A stretch of 64,000 nucleotides of DNA from NCBI GenBank assembly GCA_024305405.1, contig JAKNDB010000087.1, positions 3,908,501-3,972,500 of the forward strand. Direction: 5' to 3'. The notes under the pieces were generated by a model, which did no database searches, had not been told where the DNA came from, and saw only the letters and a list, made by a program, of their open reading frames with translations. The translations under genes were made by a program, and so were the position numbers. Below, in pieces: positions 26,382 to 38,900 of the stretch. Every line of letters begins with the position of its first letter. Within the stretch, counting starts at the first letter, position 1. This DNA comes from Dirofilaria immitis. Its lineage: Eukaryota; Nematoda; Chromadorea; Rhabditida; Onchocercidae.

Positions 26382-27704
26382 TTAAATATCTTTGATAATA
26401 TGACTGATAATCTGTGGGATTCACAGCAATTCCTGTATTCTTCTAATAATATGCTAATTGGACTCTCGTTTAAATTCGTGTTTGTGTATTTAAAACATCT
26501 GAAATTCACAATCTATTTATCTAATTTCAGATGAAGAGTTGTTTAACTGACTGATGGTCATTCTAGAAGAATGTTTCATACAGTGCAGCGATCAAGTTCC
26601 CTTTAAAATCTGTCTCACATTTATTGAAGAATAGAAATTTTAATTCTTATTAATTCTTTGCGCCAACTTAATATGAAAGAAAAAACGTGCAACAGTAACA
26701 ATCATCCCCTCACACCGGTACTTTGAAATGATCCATCCCCGCACCGAGGGAACTTGTTATCATATGGATATCGCTAAAACATGGGAAACCATGATGCGTA
26801 ACTTTGACCGCATCGCGATGAAAATAATGATGTTTCCTTTGTTACAAATTATGGTTTATTTACCCAGCTATCAAGTTTTGTTGGGTGTGCTCTTTATGGC
26901 ATCTATGATAAGTTTATTTTATTTTAATAAAATAGTTGCCATCTTCTGAGACATTGTGGGCAAGTAAATTGCGAGTAGTTGTATTGATTATGCATTTTTC
27001 GCTTAAAAGAGAAGTTCAGGGAGACATTCAAAACTCAATATCTAAATATTATTAAGTAACATTTAATTTAATATTCATTTTATTCTTTACATTCCTTTGT
27101 TTGATGTGCACACCGTATTGACTTATGGCTCCTCTTTAAGGTTACGATATGTATCTACGTTATATCGTTAGAAAAAAAACTTTCTGTGTTAAGAAAATTG
27201 CTCTCCTCTTCTGAAATGAAAATAGGACCAATATTTAATTCTAACTGTAAACTTAAAGCATTCCGAATTATTTCGATTTTCAAAATGACTAAATGCCGTG
27301 ATATAATAAGTGATCATTGTCATTCAGCGAAACGCATGATGCCATGTATTGTAAGAGCCTTATGGTTTTGTTTTTCAATCAAGTGGAAGGATGAGTGGAA
27401 GATTGTGGGGTCTTTGGTGGAAGCGATATGGTGACTATGTGGGGGTGTTATTAAGATACACACCTTCAGAATGGGAATAGCTTTATAAGCTCATATTAGT
27501 AAAATTGAATAAAGTAGATTAATCGTTTTGTGATGTTATCCTTTCCAGGCTCATATGTTCATTTTTTTGTGATTAAATTCATAGTGAGCGGATATTCAGT
27601 AATATCTTGCAGTAGTCCCATTACTTGTTAATACTTGCTACCATTGATTTTGTGCCACACATTTTTTTCAAGAATTCTTCCTGAAAATTGCGAAAAAAAG
27701 ACTG
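26382..27704. promoter_or_regulatory. divergent intergenic region shared by cdk-11 and tdp-1
   Basis: These 1.3 kb separate the two head-to-head start codons and should hold both promoters. A slightly GC-richer patch at about 26700-26850 carries a plus-strand ORF (26728-26949) with no family resemblance; I treat it as non-coding. A TTTTTTTCAAG acceptor-like site ends at 27671, 33 bases before the tdp-1 ATG. No TATA-like element can be singled out in such AT-rich DNA. Confidence 0.45.
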
Positions 27705-30700
27705 ATGGCATCCGAAGTGACATCTGCTAACTGTAAAAATGAAGGAATAATTAATGAGACGAAAAACAGCAACACAGCTGTGGTAAGATTATCATATTTG
27801 TTTATTTCTCGTAATATAAAATTCTTTCCACCCATTTCTTCATGCTAAAAATGTCTCATATAGTGACTAATTGTTATTCAATGAATCCATTAACTTTTTT
27901 TATGTCGTGAGCATTATGGAAATATACTAGAAATTTTTATGCTTTTCAGCATGCATTTTTATCTATTATATAAAAAGCGAATGTATATGCAGCATTCATC
28001 GCGTACAAAAGATTTCTATTGAGAGCATTTAACTGGTATTTGGTAGTTAAATGTAATCTACTTTCAATTTTTATGTAAGAAATAGTTGCGTATTTAATGG
28101 ATCTTATATAGATTTCTGAACGAAATTTTGCTGAATGCTGATAATTTTTCGAAATGTTTTCTCTTAATTAAAGGAAGAAATTAGTGAGTCTGTGGAATAT
28201 GTGGTCGTATCAGAAACAGAGGACAGCGAACGCTTAGAGCTCCCTTTATTACCCGAAGATTGTTCCCTGAGTTTAAACACTTTGGTTCATGCATTCCCAG
28301 GTGCCCATGGGTTGAAATATAAAAATTCTGTAACAGGAGCAAGTCGAGCTTTATTGTAAGTTTATCTTTTATTTAATAGATTTCTGCAGAATACTTCGTT
28401 TATCTCTATTTTAATATTCATCGTGTAAACTGGTTGTAAATTAAGAAAAAACTTTGTCTTTTAGAACATGATAATTTATTTAGTGATAGCACTTCGAAGT
28501 CTTGACCATCCATGACAAGTAATTTATATAAAGTTCACTGCATTATACTATTACTTTAATAAGGAATTTCTTCAAATCATGCTTAGAAAGTATGAAGCAC
28601 CATAATCATCGCGTAAAGATAATCTGAAATTATTTATTTTGACCTATATAATGAATTTCCTAGCTCTTTGATGCTTTCTTATTTATGTTTTTGTTTAGGA
28701 TGGATCCACAAGGGACGCGTTTCCTTGCACCTCCCGATGGTTGGAAGAATAAGACATTCATTGTCATCTATCCGCACCGTGGTTCAGGTATATGCTTTGT
28801 GTTGTAGTGTATTTGTAAAATCTGTTAAGAATTTTTGGTAATATGATGTCTGTCAGCGAATCTATAGTTTCATTAAAGAAAAGTGAATATTAGTGAATGC
28901 TGATGCTCTTTATTTGTCAAAGAATATATGTGAAATGATAGAAGTGGTTATGCATTGTTAGATTGAAATGTTGTGATTTGATATCGGTCCGTGATTTTGG
29001 AAGCTTCAACACTGGAAGTGAAGGTGAAATTGTTCAAGCATTATGAGTGATGACTTTAAATACAGAATGTTTGCTTGGTAATGCTTCTTATAGATAGCAT
29101 AATAAGTGATATGCAAAAATTGAGAATTACATATAATGCTGAAAATTATTTTAAATTTAATGATGAAAGGTCAACCAAAGTTTAAATATAGTTTCGTTCT
29201 CTAGAAACTACGGCAAAGAATAATAAGTTGAGCACATGCAGGAAATCAGTTATAGGACACTGAAGTTTACGGGAGTCCTTATTGATTGTAGAGTTGTAAT
29301 TTGCACCGTATATAAGTTTCCGTACTGAAAACATCGAAAAGTAAACTTTTTTTTTGAAAATACAAATATGTTGAATTAATAAGTTCCATATATGGGGAGG
29401 GAAGAAGGGCGAGTGCGTTACCGTTTATCGTTTAAACAATCAGTGTGCGGTGTGCAGGTGATCAGAACACGAAGCGCAAGAAGATGATGGATGAGTGTGA
29501 GCAAGAGGGCGATTCCGAAGATTCGCAAGGGGACGCGGGGACAATTTACCGCTAAGCAAAAGCGTATCGAGGATCCGAGTGGCGAGAAAGCGTGTATTGA
29601 TTTGATTGTCCTCGGATTGCCATTCAAAACATCTGCTGAAACATGCAAGGCATATTTCGAAAATTTCGGCGAAGTCGTCCTTTTGATGTAAGCTAATGCT
29701 ACTTTTAACAAAAATGCTTCCTTGCCTTGGGACTTTTTTTTGTGTTTTCCATCAGCACTTCATACATATTCGGAACTATGAGTTTGGCACTGATTTTTGA
29801 GTTGTGTAATGATGTTAATTGTCTTGAATTTGTGTAAAAATGATTGATTGTGTTCACTTTTTAGTTCCTTTGAGACTTGCGAGTTGGTTGAGTTTGCTTT
29901 TCGGATATCGCGGAAATTTGCTTTTTCTTCGTTTTCTTACCTTAGAGTTTCATAGATTTTAGGAGGCACTAAAGTTTCTTAGACTATCTAATGTTACTGT
30001 AATCTAAATATTGCAGTTAGAGCGATTTTAAGATTAGCCCACATTTCCATTTGCTTATTAATTAATATAAAAGATTCTCTCATTTGGAAAATATTTTTAT
30101 TTGATTGTTGAATCTATCAGTATAACTCTCTAGCCGAAACGTTTAATAGGAAACCATATGCAGAATTGCTTTCTATGAAGAATTTATACTATAAACAAAA
30201 AATTTGTTAGTAAAATTTTGTAGTTGAAAACTGATCCCAGCGGCGCATCGAAAGGATTTGGATTTGTGCGAATGGCTGATTTTGATGCGCAACAGCGCAT
30301 TCTTACGCAGCAGACTCATGAGATTGACGGACGTCGATGTCAAGTAAGAATTCCACTCTCGAAGGTAATGCTTTTTGATAATGCGTTTAAAGTTTCTTAG
30401 ACTATCTAATGTTACTGTAATCTAAGTATTGCAGTTAGAGCGATTTTAAGATTAGCCCACATTTCCATTTGCTTATTAATTAATATAAAAATTCTCTCAT
30501 CTGAAAAATATTTTTATTTGATTGTTGAATCTATCAGTACAACTCTCTAGCCGAAACGTTTAATAGGAAACCATATGCAGAATTGCTTTCTATGAAGAAT
30601 TTATACTATAAACAAAAAATTACAGGGTGATACAGGATCGCCTGTGGTAACTCGCATATTTGTCGGTCGCGTGCAGGAAAAAACTACTGTTGATACGCTT

Positions 30701-31953
30701 CGAAAATTCTTCAACGCCGAGGCTGCTAAAATTGATCCAAATGCTTTTGTAAGCTATCTTTGTGGGAAATTCCAATCATTCGCATTTGTCAATTTTTTTT
30801 TCGTATTTTCGATAAAGAAATATTTAACATTTTTTCTTGTTTTTTCTCTTTGTCAAACTTTAGAAAATATTGCTTTATGTTTGATTTTTTAAGGTAACGG
30901 ATGTTTTCATTCCACGTCCATTCCGATCATTCGCATTTGTCAATTTTTCGAGTCCTGCGGTTGCCAAAGAACTGATGAGGTAAGCATTTAATTAATTGTA
31001 ATAGTCATTTCAATTTTCATAGCATTGAACTTTTGTTGACTTCATTTTAAAAATTATTTTAATTTATATAGTTTAAAGTCATCACTAATGACGATTACCA
31101 TTAAAAAAGTAGTGTAGATGGTATACTGAGTTTCTTTCTTTATCAATCCACGTGATGAATTAGTATTTGCAAAGGAAAAAACTGTTTACAAGGAAAATAG
31201 AGTTTACACAAATCAGGATAAACATAATATTTATATCATAATCATGTTCATTAAAATGTATTAATAATTAATTCCTTAATTAGTTATCGGAGAATTTTGG
31301 AAATTACTTTCATTATATACACTTATTTTTCATTTTTCAAATTTTTGAGGCAGGGAGATTTCATTATTGATGGCTCATCGGTAGCTGTAAGTGCAGCAGC
31401 GCCGCGTGAAACAGACTTTTCTCCACGATATGGTCAAAATGCTTCATATGGATTACCAAGCCAAGGACGCCATTCGCGCAGATTTTCTGACAAATATGGC
31501 TATTCCCGGAAACTGTTAGCTTCAAAAGTCCCGATTACGTTAGTGAATACTTTGTTGTTGGAAATGAAACTGCAACAATAAATTTATTCATTTTACATAA
31601 TTTCCTGTTGAAAATAATAAGAGTAAATTTTTTAGACATCTTATCAATATGATCCTATGGTATCTCGTTCAGTGGATAACTGGCGTGCTACCACCTATCG
31701 TTCGTCGGATACGCGCGCGTCGAATCGTTTTTCACCTGGTTATTCCAATTCTCCTCGCTACTCGACGCCGGCACGTTCAGGTACAAGTCAGGCATTGGCA
31801 TCTGGACTAGATGCTCTAAATTTGAACAAGATGAATGTGAATCCAGATATGATGGATGCCGCATGGCAAGCTTTCTGGAGTACTTTGAGCAATAATGGTG
31901 GCAATGCTGGCAGTGGCACATCTTCTGCTACGAATTCCAATGGGAAATGGTAA
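27705..31953 (+). CDS. tdp-1: TDP-43 (TARDBP) orthologue, two RRM domains
   Basis: A nuclear UG-repeat-binding RNA/DNA-binding protein that controls splicing and RNA stability. Exons: 27705-27782, 28174-28355, 28699-28787, 29458-29687, 30224-30364, 30626-30748, 30894-30979, 31350 to about 31517, 31636-31953. The N-terminal DIX-like domain shows LVHAFPGAHGLKYKNSVTG and APPDGWKNKTFIVIYP. Next comes a bipartite NLS-like KRKK and KQKR. RRM1 has RNP2 DLIVLGLP and RNP1 SKGFGFVRM. RRM2 has RNP2 RIFVGRV and RNP1 RSFAFVNF, preceded by VFIPRPF as in TDP-43. The tail is Ser/Asn/Gly-rich, contains NPDMMDAAWQAFWSTL and ends GKW. One extra G around 29529-29532 breaks the frame between the NLS halves, and the phase at 29687/30224 and the end of the eighth exon are also off by one. 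The introns before the fifth and sixth exons share a long repeat. Confidence 0.94.
29971..30204 (+). repeat. tdp-1 intron repeat, copy 1
   Basis: About 234 bp beginning AAAGTTTCTTAGACTATC and ending at AACAAAAAATT, about 20 bases before the exon that starts at 30224. It is nearly identical to copy 2 at 30389-30621, with only a handful of substitutions or one-base indels. Confidence 0.95.
30389..30621 (+). repeat. tdp-1 intron repeat, copy 2
   Basis: Direct-orientation copy of 29971-30204. It fills most of the next intron and ends four bases before the exon starting at 30626. The exon 30224-30364, carrying RRM1 RNP1, sits between the copies. Confidence 0.95.
30769..30799 (+). repeat. intronic copy of an RRM2 exon fragment
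   Basis: About 30 bases (ATTCCAATCATTCGCATTTG and onwards) repeat, with one mismatch, the exon sequence at about 30919-30949 that encodes SFAFVNF of RRM2 RNP1. The copy lies in the intron just upstream of that exon. Confidence 0.85.
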
Positions 31954-32805
31954 AAATAAAATTCATCATTGCAGATCTCATATTCGATTTGCTTTGTGTT
32001 CAGCTGAATTATTTATTCGGGCAAAGAGTTCAACTTTCAACTTACATCACTTTAATGATTAAAATGCAAAATAACTTTTGAAATAATTCCTATGTTAGTA
32101 CGGAGATAATGAAACCATAAGAAGATAGTTTTGATCATCTTGAATAAATTGTTAGAATATGTTCTGAAATTGATTATTGAAAATAGATGGAAATTTACAA
32201 TCAATTTTGAATATGAATTCATAGTCAGTTCGTGGTCTTAAAATATAACGGTTTTTCTCACTACAATTCAAAGCTTAACACAATCTTTGATTAGTTGATC
32301 ACGTAAGCTTTTGTGTGTCATTTCATTTGTTTCATTCTTCTTCGACCATATAACTTCCTTGAAGAAGAACTGTCTAAAATTTTCTGAACATTTTTAATAA
32401 AGATTTCTACAAAAAGCAACTATTAAATGTTCTTCCTTAAAAATTTAGATTTCTTAATCGGTTTCGGAGTTTTTTCTCATTTCATTGTTTTAAAATATAA
32501 ACATTTCGTTGGTGTTCTTCTGTTGTTTGATTTTTCATTTGTTTTCTTTTTAGATAATTTTATGGTTTGCACGTATATATTTTGATTCAAATCGAAAAAA
32601 AAATGAAAATGAAGCACAAGCATGCTTGAGTTAAACAGATAATTTACAAAATCTGGGGAAATGAGGATGAAATTTAGGAGATTGATTGAAATTCTTAAAA
32701 ACTGTTAAGACTAAGGGAGGGATCAATCTCAAAAATTAATGTATTTTGATTTCAAATTTCCTCTTACACTGTACATTGTACGCATATGGATTTGTCTTCG
32801 GAATC
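31954..32805. other. convergent 3' flank
   Basis: An AATAAA hexamer directly follows the tdp-1 stop. The remaining ~0.8 kb separates the converging 3' ends of tdp-1 and the cysteine-rich gene. No coding signal is seen. Confidence 0.5.
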
Positions 32806-34846
32806 CTAGCAGATAGTGATACAATCGCATCGACACTGGCATGATCGGTTTTTAGGATGCTTGTGAATCAGCTTGGATGGATAACTGGTATCAGGGCATT
32901 GTGATACACCACAATCACATTCACATTCCGGACAGTCTAAAAATAAGTTATTGCTTTGAGAAAAGTTGATTTATGGGTTCGGTCAGCGATTAATATTTTC
33001 CGGTATCTGTTTTTAACATCTGTCTATAGCATCTCTGTAGATCCATGCATATCAGGAGTCATGCTTAGATGATTATATAAGTGATCTGATTATGTCAAGA
33101 TACACACTATTAAATAATTCAGTCTTTGGAATTTATATCTCATTACTTATTCATCACCTAATCATTTTAACTTCGATTAAACATAGTCAATCGTTATAGC
33201 TTCCATGATTTCGACTTCGGTCGTGTTGCATTAATACATACAGATTTATGAAAAGGAAAAGTGAATCAAAGTAGTTTTAATTAAATGAAGTTCAATTATG
33301 CATTAACAAAATTAGGCGAATAAGACCTTGCAGTCTATGTAACTTTTTCACTGATGAACTGAAGGGACAAATTTCCATCTTCCAAATCAAATCGAGCAAT
33401 GTATTGTTAGCATTGTATTGATGCCAACACTGCAATCCTCTGTAGGCCAAATCATTAGCTATTTCGTGTTCAAAATTTTCACTTGGTTGATTAAGACGAT
33501 CATTTATGCAAGCATTCTCATCGATGATTGTGTTCTCTGATATACAGCACACTGGATCCCATCTGAAAAGAAAACTAATATTGAAATGAATTTCACAACT
33601 GAACAAGCATTCTGCTTTTTTGAATTACCATTATAAATGATAAGTAGGAAAAAGAAAATATTATAAAAAGGCTATTCTTAACTTCATTCGTGAGATGGGA
33701 GAGCTGTAGGATACCTAATGATAAGAAATTTTGTTATTTCAAAACATTGTAGAAGAGTGAATTTATTTGAATGGTAGAAATCCTTTCAAGGAATCATTTC
33801 AGAAGTTATAATAAGGATATAAAAGATACTGAAGTTTATCAGGGATTTTTAATGTTTACTGTAAGATTTATTATTCGTTTATCCCTTTTTATAAGACAAA
33901 GGCCCATGAAGTTCGTTTCGATGTCCTTCCTTAAATTTTAGCTAAGTTAGAATGAAGAATAAATTTCGGTATAATTTAATCATATTCTGTCATTTTGTAC
34001 CTAAGATTTAGGTCTTGATTCCGCACATATTTTATGAAATAAAATGATAACTTACAGCATGACTTTTGTGGAATCTTCAATAACGTAAAGATTGAAGCCC
34101 GCAAGCCATGCCTGTCCGGTGCAACCTTCTGTTATGCCAGAACATTGTGGTAAACTTCGCAATCGAGTGCATTTAACCTTCAATATATTATTGAAGGAAA
34201 ATAAAACCCAGCATGGAAACAAGTTTATTCGATTTTTCTCCATGAACATGGAAATTTAATTCTAAAAATTAAAATCTTCCCAGAATGCTACTCTATAGTA
34301 TCAAGATGCTGGCAATTTAAATGCCAGGAATCATACTATTCAATGCATCCCTGTCGCTTTTTAATGAATAATGAAAATAAAGCAATTGTGAATTTCATTC
34401 GATAGGGCCGTTAATAGTCAATTCAACACATAGAGAGATTTAGATATGTATTAGACGACAAAATCATTTTACAAAAGATCTTTCAAAAGAATAATTTTTC
34501 ATAAACAAATTATATTCGGAAGTAAATGCCCTTCACGTTTCTATTACTTCTCCATATTTCAGTTAAATAATCGATCTCTTTCAGCAGCACTTTGAAATGA
34601 AATAGAAAAAAAAAGAAAAACTGAAAAAGCTCAAAAAGTACCAGTCTTGCATTTGGTTCAGTAAGTTCACACTGTATTAACAACGAGCCTAATTTCTCAT
34701 TGTAGGTGGAAGATCGTTGTATTTTCGATACTCGGTAGCCTGGTTTACATATCAGTGAATAATCAATCAAGGCATATGTAAAGTCATTGATGATGTCTCC
34801 AAAAATATGCCAGAAGAAGAACCAGTGACGGTCAATATACATCTTT
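32806..34846 (-). CDS. cysteine-rich, probably secreted protein of unknown family
   Basis: Four exons with compatible splice sites: 34846-34642 (ATG at 34842, MYIDRHWFFFWHIFG, a possible signal peptide or anchor, then YSLICKPGYRVSKIQR), 34177-34056 (KCTRLRSLPQCSGITEGC then WLAGFNLYVIEDS), 33562 to about 33345 (WDPVCCISENTI then LAYRGLQCWHQYN) and 32936-32806. The last exon is strikingly Cys-rich (DCPECECDCGVSQCPD, then RSCQCRCDCITIC just before the stop). At least 18 cysteines, many paired or adjacent, suggest a disulphide-rich extracellular protein. I do not recognise a named domain; it looks like a conserved nematode protein. The donor of the third exon is not certain, and the acceptor at 34178 (ATATTGAAG) is weak. 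The start could lie further upstream. Confidence 0.55.
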
Positions 34847-35992
34847 CTGTGAAATATGATGTGGACACTCATAGGTGGTCATTCGTTAATTCTATCCTAT
34901 TTCATCGTCACGTATTCGTTAAAAACGATAAGAATGATGGAAATGTGCAAACCAAGACGATCCGATCTATTAATCAATACAGTCCAATTTATCAATTAAT
35001 CATCGGTCCCTCTCTACATGTTAATATTTCTTCGCCATAACCACTCCCGCTATCCACATTTTTAACTTCTACACAAACTGCTCCCAATGCATCATCCACT
35101 TGGTTGTTCATATGTTTGCCACAAAATTCTCACTAGATATTGAACTAATTAATTAATTACTAAACTGACTATTTAAATTATCCAACTCCTTTCTATGCCA
35201 AGTTGAAACAAGGACAGATTGAAACAAGGACAGATTGAACAAATTTTTGGAAAACGCTTCAGTAATATTCAAAGCAACAATATTTGACAATTTTTGGGAT
35301 ATACGAATTCTGACAGATTTTTAGAGCCAGAAAATAAATGGGCGTCGTGAGCTAAATGGCGAAACCTAGAAAGCCCAACGACACCATGACAATATCCTTT
35401 CGAAGTAATAATTTTTGTTTGCATGTCAACTTCAATATTGTTTATTACGTAAAGTACTTGCTATCAGTTTTCTGTCCCATTTGTAGATTTCACATATTTA
35501 TATCATCATTTCAAACAAGGACTATTTCCCAAACTTTATTTATAGTACCAGGACATATTTAAGACAACAGGTGCAAACCAATGTTTAATAATTCTGCTAA
35601 TTAGAACATGAACAAAAAAAGAAAAGAAATGAAAAATTACTTTATCGTTCTACATTTTAGAAAAATCAATAGTGCAAAATGCGCATTACTTAATGAGTTA
35701 AGAATCTTAGCATTATGATACTAAACTTCTAAAGAGAGGAAAAATTTAATTTTGTTTTAAATCAATTCAGTGTTTGAATCTAATGTAATAATAAAAATTT
35801 AATTCAAATTCAAAAAGCCAAACAAAAGTTTATCTTGTCATAATAGATAAATGGAAAGAAATTTGGCATAAGAATAGATTATAATGTCACTCTTATCAGA
35901 CTAGCTCATATGATGAGTCTATATTCCCAAAAGATAATTTATCACAAATAAGAGTGTAGTAAGGGTATATATAATGAAGAACAAATTAATTT
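34847..35992. other. intergenic stretch
   Basis: Lies between the cysteine-rich gene and the NPL4 gene. ORFs at 34807-35040 and 35356-35562 (+) have no support. It contains the short tandem repeat at 35203-35234. Confidence 0.45.
35203..35234. repeat. perfect 16-bp tandem duplication
   Basis: TTGAAACAAGGACAGA is present twice in direct tandem in intergenic DNA. Confidence 0.85.
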
Positions 35993-38900
35993 TCAAGTTT
36001 CTAGTCGAGGAAGCCCGCACATGGAGCAGTCTGTCCGTTCCATCGAATTTTCAAATGTACAATGTTTGCAAGACCATTTACTGATCGATTCGGTAGTTGA
36101 TGACTCTAAAATGCATAATATTACAGCAATTTGCTTCATTGTTTTGTAAGCAATATAATTAGTTGCAGATTTAAAGTCTAAGAGAATAAATCCTTGCTCA
36201 CCTAAGTAAATGGAACTTTTCTATTATTTCTAGCCTTTAAAATATATATTGCTGCAGAAAATTTCACCTTGCACTGAATGAAGGCATAATGTTGATAGCG
36301 TTGCCCAATTGGTACTGCTAGATGCCCAATCCATTGCTTTACCTCGATCTTGTTGTTGAATTATGTCGCAAAGGGATTTAACTTCCTCCTGAAATTTACT
36401 TTATGAATTATATTATCGTAATATGACCTTCTTATTTGATGTTGCTAACTATATCTTGCATTTTGATTTGAATATTTTCGTTATTGCCAGCAAAATTTCT
36501 AGATTCATAGGATTCGAAATTATGCTATTTCAAAAAAAAAATAATAAATAGAAGTTCCTCACTTTGGAGAATTTAACAATGTCATTACTAAGAAGGAAAA
36601 GAAGAAAATGAAAATTCGTTGCCAACTCGATGAATTGATTTTTGGAAAATTCAGAAATGTATCGACCAACTGCTTTTGCATCCTGGAACAGGAACTTTGG
36701 AAAATGTGAGAATGGATAGTAAAAAGAAATTTCAATTTGTAATAAGGTTACATATCTTATATCAAATTCTTTTTCACCTAGTTCGATTTACATAATTAGC
36801 GATAAAACATCTAAATTACAAAACTATTGACAATATCTTTCTACAAATATAATTTGACATATCTACATCTCCTTGAAGCAACAAATGCAAAACCTAGCAG
36901 GAAAGACACACTTGAAAAAAAATTTCTTTTTGATCGCTAAAAATAAAACAATTGAATATTTCTAAAAATTTTTGAAGAAAACACAAATAAGGAAAAGAAT
37001 TATACAATAAAAATACCTGTAATTCACCAATTAAAACACGATTCTCAGTTGGAAAATAGCATTTTTTTGAAATATTAAATGTAGCATGTGGCTCTTTTGG
37101 CATTCCAGCAGGAACATCAACAAGCAAATACTCAACAGGCATCGGACGGCCATTTTTTCTTGTTTCAACGCCGTATTCATTCTTTTCCTGTAAATTTACA
37201 AAAATATGTGTTAATCGTGGAAATAAGACAGAATTAATATAAAAAGCGCAGAATTCTATGTAACATACCATATAATGGACATCAGTGATATATTGTGATG
37301 GAGTTAGGGCACTTCACGCAGATAAGCTAACTCAGGATGTGAGGTTGGACATAATAAATTTGCCTCAACGAGAGAGGCACACTGATTTGAAACTTGATAA
37401 CCACTAAAATCAATTTGATTCCATTCATTACCTGTAAGCAGGCATTGTAAAACACTCCAACTTTTTTTTTAAATATAATAGATAGAAACAAATACATTTT
37501 ATCAAATGATGCGACAGTTCAGCGCCAATTCGTCACACAATTCTAACTCCAAAAGAATACAGCAGTTCACGATAAAAGCATGATTTATTATTTAAGTAAT
37601 TTATTAGGACAAATTTCTGGCACAGGATGTGAATATATTCTTTTACAAATTGCATACACACATTGATGTCTAAAAAAGTTTATAGATTTTCAGCTTAGCT
37701 ATTAAATGTCACTTTCGGTCTTGATTTTAAATTATACCCGTCCTATTTAAGTCAGCGGGACTACATGAACTAATTTCTAAACAAGAAGATTAGCTATGTT
37801 ATATAATAATTTTCTGTGGAAAACAAAGTAAACAGAAATGTTAGCTTTACTCTAACCAGCGTAAATTTGAAATGCACCTGATGCAACAACTGTAGTAAAT
37901 TTAGAGCCAAAATATCCATCAGTGCAAAAAGTCGTTACGTTAGGATACTTGTTTTGCAACCAACCCGCTGTGATGCATTCTTGCGCAGTAAGAAAGAAAG
38001 AATCCTGAAATAAGAAACTTCCCAAACCATGAATCCTTCAGATATCCCAAAGCATTCAATTTAGCATGAAAAACAAAAACTATAAAATAAACCTTGTGTC
38101 GCGTACAGAAAACAGTGCCTTTAGATGAATCTGCAGACCATAAATCAGTAAAAATCCAACCAACGCGTTTCAAATTAAGATAAGAACACAATTCATCTAC
38201 CACTTTTTCTTGTGGATCTGCTTCTAGACTGACTGAATCGGCCGAACAAGACTGGAATATTACAAATTTGAAAAGAGAAAATTTCGAAATAGAAATGTAT
38301 GAACAAATAGATAAACTTAGTGAAATATATACAAACCAAACCTGCTGTGGCTCATAAATAGCAGCAACTGTTGCTTTGATTCCAAGCGGGATCTCCTGAA
38401 AAGCTTCGTAACGCCCAATCATATAACCTATTCTTTGATGACCAGTTTTACGCCAAAATGCTAGGAAACGATTCACAACTTCTTCATTTTCAATCGATAT
38501 GTTATCCACATGTCGGAAACGCTAAAATTAAAAGAAGGAATAAAATTACAAAATATATTTAAATTTTCTTTTGATAGTAGAGCAATATTGAATGTGAGAA
38601 ATGTAATTTTTTACAAATTTTATTTAATTGAAAACACATTACGCACTGCCTTACTTTATTTTAAAAGTGAATCTAAAACATATTTCTCTTCCTAACGTTA
38701 AGTATTGCGTGCATGAAATTTTTTTCAACAAAAATTTAAGGAACCTGTCTATTCAATGTAACCATTGGAGGTCGACATTTGCTACAAATACCTTGTGGAT
38801 AGGGCTTATGACTTGGGCAGTTAGGTTTCAGCGAGCAAACAACATTTTCCAATGGTTTTTTAGCTGTGTTCCTTTACCGTGACCAGCGGTCATTTTACGT

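Noticed and set aside
26728..27434. Two plus-strand ORFs in the cdk-11/tdp-1 spacer
   Set aside because: No donor or acceptor context, no motif, and located in the presumed shared promoter.
29418..29711. Minus-strand ORF of 97 codons
   Set aside because: Shadow of the tdp-1 exon at 29458-29687.
31688..31921. Minus-strand ORF of 77 codons rich in His, Cys and Ser
   Set aside because: Antisense shadow of the final tdp-1 exon.
34807..35040. Plus-strand ORF of 77 codons
   Set aside because: Partly antisense to the first exon of the cysteine-rich gene; no support of its own.
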